This document shows positions 1-12,039 of a stretch of 64,000 bases of DNA, piece by piece. The position numbers were made by a program, and so were the translations under genes. The stretch's first letter is position 1. Every line of letters begins with the position of its first letter. The stretch is from the NCBI GenBank assembly GCA_947568835.1, contig OX387605.1, positions 8,312,418-8,376,417 on the forward strand. Reading direction: 5' to 3'. The notes below the pieces were generated by a model. It had not been told where the DNA came from. It ran no database searches and worked only from the letters and a program-made list of their open reading frames with translations. The stretch comes from Protonemura montana (taxonomy: Eukaryota; Arthropoda; Insecta; Plecoptera; Nemouridae).

Positions 1-299
1 GATCGGTAATCTCAAATGAAATACCATGCATTTAACTAAAAATAACTTTGCGTGCGTCGCGAAGAAACTGTGTGGTGACTTTGACTTGTCGCCACTGAGG
101 TCCTTTTGGTTTTCGAAAGTCTCGCAGGAGTCCTCGATGGTAGATCCACGTGGCACGATGCAAGCCTCGCGAGTCCACCTACAAGGATTCCTTCGACCGC
201 AAAAATAACCGCATTTATATTCATGACATCACCATTCACCGAGTAAGTAAACTCACCTTCGTTTTCACTTAAAATTCATAAGCAACTCGACTTGAAGTA

Positions 300-335
300 C
301 ATGCTTGAGCCCATGCTTGAGCCCATGCTTCAACT
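300..335. repeat. 12-bp tandem repeat, three copies
   Basis: The unit catgcttgagcc occurs twice exactly and is followed by a third, diverged copy. It lies in non-coding DNA and no function is visible. Confidence 0.8.
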
Positions 336-1232
336 CATGTCGCGTGAATGAATTATGTCCGCCTTCTTCTTGCCATAGGGAACTCGGGTAGGGCTGACGG
401 AACTCGTTTTTGTTTAGTATTTTCACATTTCTAAGCTACGAAAATTCGCATTCAGTTCACCTTTCGAGTTTGATTCCTAGCTGTTTGAAAAGTTCTATGC
501 GAAGTTTGAGGTGGTTTTAGCTATGGTTGTCTTGATTACTGGTGTTATCCAACAGTGATGAAACGATTGCAGCATGAGAACAAACCGAGGAACATCTATC
601 AGATCGATGGTCGTCAAATCTTTGTTAGCCCTTTGGATTGCGGGGCAAGCTAATATTTACACGTGAAAATTCTTGTGTACTCTTCGTGCTTCGTGGCGAG
701 TCCAATGCCCATTTTCCCACAGCTACCGCAGCGTGTTGATGGTTAGTAAACATGGCTTGCTGATTGATTGGCTAACAGGCGCTGATTGCACCGATCAGCC
801 TCGAGCATACTAAATATCAACTACCCCTCATGCAACGCGAAACTCGCATCATACGATGATAAAAATCCAATCTAACTTTTGAACTGCGGAAGTGGATTGG
901 TGGTGTCGATATAGCAGTGCTTGATTTGCAATCGTTCAAGCCTGCAATATCGGAGAGTGTTCTCGTTTCAATCGTAGAATGAAGCTATGTATTTTTATGC
1001 CAATGTCTAGTGGTTCGTTCTATGCCACCTTGCGGCTCACGGTTAGATTATAATACGTTGTACCGCAACGGATGTGGATGTCGCATGTGTTTGTGGTGAA
1101 AACAAGCTGACAGGGGTAAGCGAGCGACGCCCTGTTAGTCCCAGTTTCGACGCCATTCCCGCCAGATGAGCGTCCTTTTTCATTTAACCATCTCTCCAAC
1201 TTTAGTCACCCCTTCTGCATTTCGGTGGGGTA

Positions 1233-1248
1233 GGGGGGGGGGGGGGGG
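1233..1248 (+). repeat. 16-base G tract
   Basis: An uninterrupted run of 16 G, in DNA without genes. It is one of four mononucleotide G/C tracts of 16 bases or more in this window. Confidence 0.9.
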
Positions 1249-2124
1249 CACGCGTTTTCACTAACTGGCAATCCCTTGGATTCCTGGAGCGCGAGATTTG
1301 GTAAGTGCCTTTCCCTCGCCGCTCCCCCAATGTACCGTGGGCGATAAAAAAATCGACATGAAGGGTGGACCGTTTTGATGAGTTTTCAGGGCGGTGGAGG
1401 CTTGCGACTGGATGGACCACACTAGATCGTTCCTGAAACCATTGGTTTCACGAACGCATTAGTCTTTGCGGAATTCTCCTCTGACCGCCTCTTGGCAGTC
1501 CTCTCCCGGTGAATTCTCGAGGTGTAATTGGCGTAGTAATTTCGCTCGCCCTCACCGCGCGCGACAAGCGATCACTCTTCTTGCCGCGATATGTCGGGCT
1601 GCAGTAAACAAACCATGAATCGGGCCTGCGATGGCTCTCTTTTCTGTTGCAAAGGCGAAGGCGACCACCGTTAGGATATGGTTTTTCTCGCTCCGACAAA
1701 GACGGAGTGATGACAGTAATGGTGCCTCATAGTTCTATGGACATACAGGTACGACGCGCAAATGCCTTTTGTCAGCAGAAAAGACCACAATCCTACGCAA
1801 ATTTTTGTGAAATGAGACTTGATTATGCATGATGCGAATTCACGTCTCCTGTCAAAGACCTCGCGAGGCTGAATTTTGACTTCGTTTACCCACCCGGTCG
1901 ACGGCGACTAAGTGCCGCACCCTCGACGCCAGTGTCAGCCTGGCGAGGTGTGGCACTCCGCGCCTTGCGCTGTCTCAACTTTGTCTCAACGTCTTCCCAC
2001 TCGCGAGGGGCGGCTGGGATATTCACCTTGAAAGAAATCCGAGCTAGCGCCAGCATGCCTGGCGCGCCAATTCTAACCAATTAAAATATCGACAACAAAG
2101 TCGACATAACCTATCGTCGACGTA

Positions 2125-2500
2125 TTGAGTCGATTCTAGTACCGAACAGTTTGGCGTTTTGGTAACATCGGTTCTCATGAGATCACCGAAATGAAGCAAC
2201 ACTGCGCTGAGTCGGGTATTGGATGGGTGACCATCATACACATGATCAGTTATGTTCGGGCGAGAGGTTGAAGGAATGAAAGTTAGTACAGCAACTTTAT
2301 ACGCCTTACTTATCAACCTCCCAACAGCATGGATTTGTGGAGAAATCCTGCTAATCGAGTTGTACCGTCCTTCGGAAGGGACGTTACACCGGTGGTCCTC
2401 ATGGTGCTCTTCGTCAGGAGTAGGAGGTGCCGACATCGGGTTCCCCCTCCTCCCTTCTATGCTGGATTAAGTTCATCATCATCCTCATCATCATCCACTC
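2125..2500 (+). mobile_element. 5S rRNA-derived SINE (SINE3-like)
   Basis: Positions 2167-2232 closely match the internal region of eukaryotic 5S rRNA. They include a catcggttctcatgagatc-like stretch, gatcaccgaaatgaagcaac (A-box region) and tattggatgggtgacc (C-box region). The match ends after the C box, where a true 5S gene would continue for about 40 bases, and an unrelated body follows. That body contains a self-complementary ccgtccttcggaaggga element and leads to a TCA microsatellite at 2473-2496. A 5S-like promoter head joined to an unrelated body and a simple-repeat tail is the structure of 5S-headed SINEs. The left edge is uncertain because the first 40 or so 5S bases are poorly conserved. 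The right edge could instead be the ATT-rich run near 2690-2707. A lone 5S pseudogene is the alternative. Confidence 0.65.
2473..2496 (+). repeat. TCA microsatellite, possible SINE tail
   Basis: An imperfect (TCA)n tract interrupted by two tcc units. It lies at the end of the 5S-derived SINE body and may be its tail. Confidence 0.7.
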
Positions 2501-2901
2501 ATTCACCGACGCCATTAGGCCAGTGCCACAGGGCCTGTTGTCAAAACAGTGCGTCTCCAAGCAGACAAGGCGGAAACCGACGCAAAACCACGCGACATTT
2601 GAATGCCAATGTTTTATTGTAAGGACACTTGATTGGTTGAGAACACAACAAAATGTCGAGGGTCGTCAGAAGACGAGGAACTGAACTTTATCTGTATTAT
2701 TATTATTTTCTTCAATCAAACATAGAAGTATGTTATGAGAAGTATGGCGACAAATAAAAATAAAAAAGGTAACAAGAACGTCGCAGAAACGAGTGAAACG
2801 ATGCAATACATTGGTACACGCAAAACATATGCGTGAAGTCATTTCATAACATATTTACTTATAGTATAAAAACAATTTTTTACTAAATACTGTTTTAGCT
2901 T

Positions 2902-3026
2902 TTTTATTATTAACAACACTATAACCGTCTCAAAAATTGATGCCCAAACGCGGACCAAACGCGGACCAAACGCGGACCGTTTGGGCATCAATTTTTGAGA
3001 CGGTTATAGTGTTGTTAATAATAAAA
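2902..3026. repeat. Perfect palindrome with 49-bp arms around an 11-bp tandem repeat
   Basis: The left arm 2902-2950 is the exact reverse complement of the right arm 2978-3026, with no mismatch over 49 bases. The 27-base spacer and its edges form three head-to-tail copies of aaacgcggacc (2946-2978). The structure could fold into one long hairpin if transcribed, or form a cruciform. It resembles a foldback element or MITE whose arms have not yet diverged. No transposase is nearby and I could not identify a clear target-site duplication. A short similar motif lies at 30696-30717. Confidence 0.9.
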
Positions 3027-3126
3027 TACCCCGCGCATTGCAAGCGTTTGCAATTTAAATAAGAGTTCATCCTAATACTGTTTTACCTTACTTTCGAACT
3101 AGGATTGAGAGTCAATGCATTGAATA

Positions 3127-4250
3127 TTTTTTTATTTTTTTATTTTTATTTATTCTTTTAATTTTACACAATTTTACAGGTATTTGAAACATATAGAATG
3201 TATACAAAATTGAGGAAGTGAAAAATCCCACATAAGATAGACTTGTGTGTGGGCTTGTCAAGAAAAAAATACATTTGTGCTACGAGCTAAACTATACTAT
3301 ATTACTATACAGGTTACTATACTATATACTAATATTAATATTAAACAACATTAATTTATAGTTTATTAGAATAGAAAGGATGGAAAGGGTTGATCTTTTT
3401 TGGTTATAATTTCAGTAATTTTGACTTTGTACTTGTTTAAGTCTTTATTATTTCAAACTAGGAGTGGAAGGCTATTAAAGAGCTTAGGCGCCAGGAAAAT
3501 AGTGTGTTGCTGTCCAAGAGTTGTTTTCATCTTAGGAACAGTAAACAGGTGGTGAGTATTTCTAAGGTTTCTAGTCAGTCCTTGATCTGTATTTTTTCTA
3601 TGATATAAAGTGGAATTTTTAAATATATGAAGAAGAAGAATTGTGAAGTACATTTGTCGAATGTCAAGTACATTAAAAACTAAAAACAGTTTATTTGAAG
3701 GATAATTACTATGCATATTACCAGCAACTTTGAGAATTCCTTTTTGAGCGATAATAAGTTTTTTCATGGTTTTATTACTGCATCCTCCCCAGCCAATGAT
3801 TCCATACTGTAAGATAGGTTGTGCCATTACTTTGTAAATTGTTACAATAAGTTTTTGACTGACCACATGTCTAAGTTTATAAAAGTAATGCATAATGCCT
3901 CTTGCCTTTGACAGCAGGCGAGTTATGTGTGGGTGCCATTTTAAATTCTGATCTATTGTGATTCCCAAGTATTTAACAGACTTTTCATTTTTAATTTTGT
4001 AACAGTTGTGTTCACAATGTTTCTGACAATTTCTTTCATGTATCTTTTGCTGGTGAGTTCTTAAAAATAATCGGACATGCTCCACTGGCTTGTTTTACTA
4101 ATTTTGTCGTTATGTGTGTATCTACATGAATATCTTGCACTTGCGTAATTTTATACGTATGGACATCACTACTTAAAATAAAACTAGTCTTGTTCTTTTC
4201 AGATAAAATATTTGCCATGATAACTGCTAGAATTCTGTACAATGGGCGAA
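3127..4250 (-). mobile_element. 5'-truncated LINE of the Jockey/CR1 group (reverse transcriptase C-terminal end)
   Basis: On the minus strand, 4085-3453 encodes 210 residues typical of the region after the RT catalytic core in Jockey/CR1-type LINEs. Landmarks are KYLGITIDQNLKW near the start, then ILQYGIIGWGG, NVLDIRQMY and finally a TTLGQQH...APKLFNSLP end. A second frame at 4242-4036 contains SEKNKTSFILSS, which looks like the preceding RT segment, so there is at least one frameshift between them. The catalytic YxDD region and everything upstream are absent. The 3' end on the minus strand is a UTR closing in an AATAAAA-rich tail (3127-3156). Truncation at the 5' end with a tail at the 3' end fits target-primed reverse transcription. 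This copy cannot be autonomous. Confidence 0.85.
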
Positions 4251-7224
4251 CGTGAAAGTGTTACCTGTGGTGTTACCCTTATGCTGTTAGCGTTTGGCAA
4301 GGTAAAGGATACTCGACTTTGGCGGTTGTTGACATGCCATTTTATCGCTTCTATCAATAGATTCTCGCGTAAATATCTTATCGCTTAGTTCAATATGCAC
4401 TTACAATTTAGGAAGTAACGCGTCAATATTTAGCTACATGTTTTTTTTCACTAACAAACATGCGTTCTCGCAAGTTCTGTCTGCCTCATCCACGTTTGGT
4501 GACGTGCCATAGGCGCCTAGGGCAAAGTAACGCTTCGTAACGTGCTGAGCGAGATGACAAGAGGATGTTTTTTTAGATACCGGACCATATCAAGGACCAA
4601 GCTTGTCAGTGACTTGCTATTCCGAAGTAGTCCTGAAATTGGTGGTCCCGGGACCACCCTTGGCCATCTGTCCCTGTTGCACTAAAGTGACTCTCATTTC
4701 AATCGTGCGTTGGTTAGCGCCTTGAACGACGTCGATACTTTCGGGCGGCATCTTGTCCCAAAGCGCGAGGTCTGTGCAATACGCCGCGACGCCGACGCTA
4801 AAGTTAGAACGCGCGTCGCTACTCAAAGCACTCGTGTTTGATCGTCGCACTACCTTGAAACTTGTTCGCTAGGCGACGGGGCTGAGGAGGGATGAAAGAA
4901 TGGTGGGAACAAATTAATTTCATATTTTTAAATCAGTGTTGGTACTTGATAAGCGGTTGCAATATCCGAGAAAATGTCACTGGGAGAAAATATAAAAACC
5001 AAGCAACGTTCCCTGCGAAAGGGAATGCTTTTTGCAGTGTCCTTTGAAATCACGTGCCGCAAGTACAATGAGATTGATTTTGGGGAAAGGAAACCGAGCA
5101 TGTCTCAGTAGATCCCCGTTTATTCGATTCCAGCCGCTCGTCGTTCTGGGTCCCGGTCGAGAGGTTGAAATAAGAGTACGTGATCCAACTCCTAAACTCC
5201 CTCAGTGTTTCTCCCCCGGGCTGCGCACGTTTATACTCGGGCCTGCGCGCGGCCGGCATTTTAATCACTTTCATTTTTTTGCCCATTCATTCCTCCTGGC
5301 GTCAAATTTATCAGTCAGTTGCAGAAGGCTAAAAAACATACCTATCTCAATGTATGGGACTCAAAGAACGACTTTCGGAATATAAATAGCCTATATTTTT
5401 TTATCTGCACTATCTATTTGCTTCTTTATTATAGTTTTGAGATACCTTGGCACGAAATGAAGAATATTTTTATATGAAAATAGAATTTAAACTGCCAGCG
5501 AGTCGTCTGTCTTAACGATTTCGTCAGCTCCACTTCTGTGGCACTAAACTGACTCAGTGTTGCCGCCGCTGCACTTTTCGGGTACGCAACACCTTTCGCT
5601 TGCGTAACAGGTGCGTGCGCGAATTGTTAATGGTAATGGTCGATCCGACGCGACGCAACTGTCAAACGGCGGTGAAATCAGCACTTGCCGTGGAAGCGTT
5701 TGGCACTGGCCGCCGGCGACACTGACAGCTCCATTTTTACCACTGAAAGTTAATCGGCTGTCTCTTTATTTACTTTCGTTATTTAAGTAATTCACACAAT
5801 TAATGAGACTGTAATTGCATTTTTGTGTACGTTGTTTAATGACATGTAATTGACTTTTTGCCTCCGATTTGTGGAGCGTAATTCTGGACCCCTCTGAACC
5901 TAATGAACGCGGCCACGATTTAAAAGATATATTTGGACATTCTCTCTTATTGGTTCATCATCGTTCCATTTTATGACCATACTCGTAAAGTGAAGGGCCC
6001 GGGGGCAAGTGAAGCTATCGTTTCGTCTGTTGGAACAATCATTCCGGCAAATGGATTCACACAGAACTGTTCCCCCGATGAGCCTTTTATCTCGATCTCA
6101 CAGCGCCTAGTCGTGCATCTTCCAAATCCCTCCCCTCGATCTTGACAGCGGCACAATACAGCTACAACATAACTTTAAGAGAAGAGAGACATAAAATCTT
6201 TATTGCTCATCTTCGGTGGGGGAGTGTTGTACTAAGTTCCTCTCTCTTTGTGTATTTTTGGGGTGGCCGGGCAAAGCTATTAAAAAGACGGCGCTCTTTT
6301 TGAAATGTCATGGAGGCAACTTTTTAAGCGTTTGAAATGTTTTTTTTTTTCAATAAAAACTTGATGAATTGAGAAGGGCGTTTTCCGGTACAGCTCATCG
6401 CTCGTATCCCGGCGACTCCCGTATCCCAGATGCACGGCGCTGAAGGCTAGACGAGTCCCGACTTGGCACTACCGCATCGCGGAGCAGGTGTCTGTGTTGA
6501 CACGGGACCGGGGAACACGAACGTAAAACGCCGACCCTCGCCGCGTTTTTACGAGCCTCTTGGCTAGCGTGTGTACGCAACCCGGCGACGGTGCCGACAA
6601 TGATGCACTTTGTTTGCGTGCAAGGATTGGACGGTTCGCGGCAAACGCGTGCCGCTGCGTGCGTTCTTCAGATCGGATTGCTTCCGAGAGCGAAAACTAG
6701 CGAGCCAGCCAGCGCCATATGCCAGCGATGAGTTACTTTGAAATTTACATTACACGTACCTACTATCTTTACGCATCTGTGAACCCGTACCGTAGGTAGC
6801 ATTGGTTTCAAAGACATGAAAGTTTACTGCTTGAAGTCCATGTCTTCGTGATACATAAATTGATTGATTTCTGCTCTGTTTTGACATCTGGCCGAGTGGG
6901 ACTGGTCAGATGGATAGATAATACCAACGCTTTTTTCCGCCTTCAAATGTGCCTTCAAATGTGCTTGTTCTTGATTTCTTGTGATTTGTATGACATTTCT
7001 TGCCTACATTACCCACAAATCCCGTTTGCTCATTTATGTAATAAATGTGACAACTATTTGATTTACGAATCACTTGCAGCAATTGTGTTTAAGTGTGATA
7101 TTTTAGTTGGCTACATGGTAATAACACACAAAGCCATCAGCCGTCAAATTGTCAATCTTAACTTGTAGAGAATTGCAATCGCTGATTTGCTTTGACTAAC
7201 GCCGTGATGGCACGCTGGTTGCAG
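4251..7224. other. Non-coding DNA upstream of the first visible rhotekin exon
   Basis: I recognise no gene here. The stretch 6380-6730 is clearly richer in CpG than its flanks and could be a promoter or 5' exon area of rhotekin, but I could not fix a phase-compatible exon in it. A short duplication, cttcaaatgtgc repeated twice, lies near 6942-6965. A good branch-point sequence, tgactaac at 7193-7200, belongs to the intron that ends at 7224. Confidence 0.4.
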
Positions 7225-10200
7225 GAGTATGACCTGGAGCAGAAGATAGACCTGGAGATCAAGATGCGCGAGGGCACGACCAAGCTGTTGGCGGCGTGCA
7301 AACACCAGACGCAGACCCTGGAGGCGGCCAAGAATTTGCTCACCTCCAACGAGCGAATGTCCGCCTACATGGCCGAGCTGCAGCGACGCAAGAAGGAGCA
7401 GCCGACGCGGGGACTCAGGTTGGTTCACAGCACTCCGTGCTCCCCGGAAAGAGGATCCCAGGTCGCTTCTGTTAGCAGGAGGTTGCAAGAGTGCATGAAT
7501 ATCACTATTATATTTGCTGCAAATTAAATTATTACATTACACGATCATCACTGGCACTGACGGGTTGGTTCACATTTTTTTGGTTAGTTTGGTCATAAGG
7601 TTCAGAGGCGTCACTCAATGTTTTCAAGTATGAAGCGTGGATCGGTGAGGTTCTTTGGTGCTCTCTGATCATATCAGTATCAGACACCTAGATAAACTGG
7701 AAGGGAAGAAGAGAAGTACTGTGCTCGCAGGTCCCTCCCCAGCTCTGTGGCTCAATGGCACATTTAAGAGTCCTCAAATTGTATAAAAATAGCAATATTC
7801 TGTCTTGCTAAAGTTGCTTAGTGTTGGCATGTTGAAATTTCAAGAAAATGTTCAATGGTATTTTTCGTGTAAACTTGAGTGGGACTAATTAGTGATTACC
7901 TATGCGATTCCTATTGTTCAATACCTTTCAGTCTGTTACACAAGAGTGGAAACTAGATTGATGAAATGTGTTAGTCCAAGTTAACTAGGGATATAATTTT
8001 TCAATGCATGCGAATTTTAATGAAATTTCAGTCTCGCCTTTCGGGTGTAATTACTCAAATCGAAGTACTAAAATTAACTTGTGCGTGATATACCCATCTC
8101 TACTGTGGCATGCATTTCCCCAGCTCTCAACCTTGCACGGCGCGAGTCTCGCTGTCCGACGTGCGCATGCCGCTTATCTGGCGAGACTCGGACCACTTCA
8201 AGAACAAGGGCGACTATCGCCGCTTTGCCGTCTTCTGCCTCGCTCGCATCGGCACAGAGATCTTTGACTCGACGCTGCTCTGCCCCGTGGACCGTGCTCT
8301 TACTGACATCACCTTCCCCGATGTAGTAGTCTTGTAAGTACTTTTAATATTGTTCATCACAAATTTAGCATTAGATGTATGGGAGAGCACTGCAAATAAG
8401 TTAGGTGCAAACTCTTGCAGGTTTTAAAAATACTCAATCAATGTGAATATTAACTAAGAAGGATATAGTTTTATTAACTACCTCATCATCTCAGATTGCT
8501 CTAGCAAGACAACCTATGATTTGCGACAGCTAATGTATTCAAACATAAAAACAAGTTGTAATTCATCAATCTGCATTTTTATTTATTTTTTTTATTGAAT
8601 CAAGCATTTTTTGTCATGGTTTCCTAGAAAAGTGCTCTGAAGTTCAAACACTAATATACTACGCCTTGTTCCCAACAGCAATGGCATTCCAGCCGACTTT
8701 GAGTTCAGCCTGGAGGTGTACAGCCACGTGCTTCAGGACGACATGAGTATCGCGTCGACGCCGCGCAAGATTAAGAAGACGATCCACTCGTCAATCAGTC
8801 GCACAGTTGGCAAAAAGCTGGCCGCCTCGCTGCGAGACGAGCTCAACACCGGCAAGATGTGCGTACCATGCAGCATAAAGTGTAGCCAATGCAGAGTTAC
8901 TTGTTAGTAATAATGAAACTACAAAATAACTCGAAAAATAGAAAAAAAAACACTCCAAAAAGACTTATACAGACAGTAAATCTCTGCAATCATTAGGTTG
9001 TGTGATCTTGTTTGAAAGGCGTTAAAATCTTTCCTTGCTTGCCAGTTTAAGAGAAAATTATCTAAATCATCGTATAAATGTTACGTAACATAAATAGTTC
9101 CCGATTTCGGACCTTTACAGGGTCGCCAGCTACGCTGTACATTTTATTATTGTCCTTATTATATTTTTCAGTTTCTTTACAATAATCTCAACTCACCCAG
9201 CCTTTTTCCCTTTTAATTGATTGGAATAACTTATCCTCTGCATTCGATCAACAAAGAATCAATGCATTATTACTAACATTTATAGCACAACGTGCGTTAT
9301 TGAAGCAAATAGAAACCTGAACTGCAATTACAAAGTTTAATTGCAAAAACTTGAGAAGAACGTATCAAATTGCACTTTTCTGCAATTTTTAGAGAAACCA
9401 GATGCTATTTGAAATCTGTTGTCTTCAGGATTTAATACAGTATTGCTATGTGTTTGTCCAAACAACCATGTATGCTGACAATCTCCTTCTGTTTGTGCAG
9501 AGGCCCACACTTCTCGCTGATGGCAAAAGCGTCGCTTACCCTGAATGACGTGCATGACAGCATACGCACGCACGACATGCACGTTGAGGAGTTGGACACC
9601 CGCAGCCACCAGCTGCCACTCTTTGGTCACTTCTGTTGCCGTCTGGCTGCCCAGCCCGACTGTGTAGGACAGGTGAGTGCAACTTCCGCCACGATTCCCC
9701 ATGGAGAGGGGAGAGGGGACAGGAGTGGTGCAATGCTCACGCTGCTCCTAGAGAGATAGCTGTAGCGTTTTTTTAGATGGCTCGTCTTAGTCTTGAAATT
9801 AGAGCTAGATGGGGAAAATGTGTCACTATGCAAGATGCCTTGATTTTTTCTGTTTTCTGCTAAGAATTATCTAATGCAAAGTCCTTTGCATTTCTCAATA
9901 AACAAATCTGAGAGCCTACTTTCAAACATTTCATTGAAAGTTTGTTGATGTTTTCCTCATATGTACCTACAAGCAATATTAGAGAGAAAATTGCAGAAAG
10001 CTCAATTTAAAATCCACTACATGCATTCACCAGATGATAAAAAGAGTTGCTGATGTGCATGATTCAAGCTGACCAAAATTTAGCTTGCAATGTGGCTGCA
10101 AACACAACTTATTCTCAATTTCCTTCAATTTCTGATGCTAGTTTGAATAAATTTCGAAATAGATAGAAGAAGAAAAACTTGGTCACAATTCCAAGTTTTT

Positions 10201-12039
10201 CATTAAAATTTCGAAGTAAAATACCCGAGTGATGTTGGTATGTAATGAGAAAAGGAAAGAAGGAACGCATCTTAACTAGGGTGAAAAATCTACATGCAAA
10301 AAATGCAGATTGAAATAGAAAGCCTCTATGTCCATGGTTGTATGACGTCCATATGCAAAAGTTTCTGTATAGCCTCTCCCTTGCTCAATTCCTGGGCATG
10401 GTTTATATTGCTGGTGTGCCTTGCCTTGAGTATCTGCGTTTGTATTGCAGGAGAGCTGTTCAGGGGACGTGTCGATGCTGGAGGAAGGTGGGGGTCGGTG
10501 GACAGGTGGCTGGGCGCAGCTGCAAGCGTTCCGATTGGACGTTTGGGCACGTCGTGACCACTGGCAGCAGGGACAGGACCCATTACGCTCCATCACCGTC
10601 AACCGCGTAAGTGTCTGAAGAGTTGTGTTTTCTAGCATTTTTGTTGTTAGTAGGTTAAATTGGCAACATCCTAGAAGTCTGACAGCTGTAGAAATGTAAC
10701 ATGCCTGCTGAATTTGCTTAGCTGCACATGGAACTTGCCTTTCAATTCCTGTCTCTAACTGGGTAGTACAAAGTAATTTCCAAATAGATTATAACTATAT
10801 CTGTTCCATATCAAGGTCTATTGAAAATTGTGATAGCGTTTTATTCTGGGTTTCTGTGTTTTTCTAAGCAAATATGTGACTCAGCTATCCATCTTCAGAT
10901 ACAGTTCAAAATGTGCTTAACTTTACCCAGAGATATTGTTGTGGATAGGCACATATGACTTTCATTTCTGTGTATTCTTTCAGGAAACAATCATTCAGCC
11001 TGGCAATGCAGCTTCCAAAGAGGTGCACATCTCTAATCTTTCTGAAAACAAAGAGGACGTGACTGTCATGAGACTCAAGTCAACAGATGACCAGCAGAAG
11101 TGGATACAGAGTCTAGTACAGCATGCAAAAGACCACCTCAGGTAAGTTTCCAGACTGCTTTCAAGTCGGGCTTATAGCATTAGCTAGGATTTGCAAAGAA
11201 CTTGCTCAAGCAACACCCTGCTTACAGGTGGAAGACTGCTTCAGAGAAAATTATGGACATACAGTCGTCAGGATCTGGAAGGCTCTCATTTAGCCGGCAA
11301 CTCCGCCAGGGATCGCTCTACGATGAAGTTCCGCTGATCGGTGAGCTACAAGGATAAAATACCAACTTGCTAGAACGTTCCTATATTCCTGTTGTCAGTG
11401 TTCAATTGTTATTTGTCCAACAAGTTAGACTTTCGTTTTATATTATAACCATTTTAAGCTCGCAAGTCATCATAGTCTGATGTCAGTTAGGTATGCAAGC
11501 AATTGAGTAACGTTTTCAAATCTCTCTGTAAAAACTCTTCAAATGCTTGCAAGTGAAAATATTAAAAGGAAATTTTTGGTTGATTTGTTAAGTACCCATT
11601 CTTTATGACAGTTCCTTTAACACACCATTTGTCTCCAATAGGTCTTTTATTTAAAGGGATCCAACAATTTTTTTTTAAAGTCATTTCACAAGATTTCAGT
11701 TGCTATACCTTTATACCTGGATATTACTTTCAGATAACACCATTCGTAAGTAACCCATAACTTAACTAAATTTCCCTTAAAAGGAAAATGTATCAAACGC
11801 AGACATTGTCTGTGCAATGCTGACACCATTTACCTGCATCCACAGAATCGGTGGGTAGCGAATACCATCGGCCCACTGTCCATGAGATCTTCGGCATGAC
11901 GCCCTCCACCAGCCTGAGCTCGTGTGCGTCTTCGTCGTCCTCCCCGACATTCCGAGAACGCTCACTCAGCGGCAGTGGCAGCAAAGGCCGAGGCACGCTC
12001 CGCTCCCACTGGCCGTTCTCCAAGCATAACCAAGACTAA
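7225..12039 (+). CDS. RTKN: Rhotekin, Rho GTPase effector (HR1 + anillin-homology + PH); 5' end not found
   Basis: Exons: 7225-7418, 8124-8333, 8679-8858, 9501-9672, 10451-10606, 10984-11141, 11228-11340, 11846-12039. All have GT-AG borders and matching phases, giving 458 residues to the TAA at 12037-12039. The first exon opens in the HR1/REM coiled coil that binds GTP-loaded Rho (DLEQKIDLEIKMREG, LLAACKHQ, MAELQRRK). Next comes the anillin-homology region (MPLIWRDSDHFKNKGDYR, ALTDITFPD, then FSLMAKASLTLNDV and FGHFCCRLAAQP). A PH domain follows across two exons (WAQLQAFRLDVW, PLRSITVNRETI, DQQKWIQSL), and the protein ends in a Ser-rich tail. Order and spacing match vertebrate rhotekin. The expected role is a cytoplasmic or cortical Rho-RhoA effector in cytoskeletal signalling and septin organisation. 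The acceptor at 7224 has a strong branch point, so at least one 5' exon lies upstream. The next gene is convergent. Confidence 0.95.

Larger units (their letters stand above)
1..2120. other. Intergenic DNA without recognisable genes
   Basis: I see no conserved coding sequence here. The open frames are short and overlap on both strands, as expected by chance in CpG-rich stretches such as 1440-1700 and 1880-2060. The only structure I can support is a 12-bp tandem repeat near 300 and a 16-base G tract at 1233-1248, both listed separately. It is possible that the unseen 5' exons of rhotekin lie in or beyond this region. Confidence 0.5.

Noticed and set aside
7192-7224. ATG at 7192 as the rhotekin start
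   Set aside because: The 33 bases before 7225 look like an intron end (branch point tgactaac, then ttgcag), and the encoded residues do not resemble any rhotekin N-terminus. The open frame is a coincidental extension.
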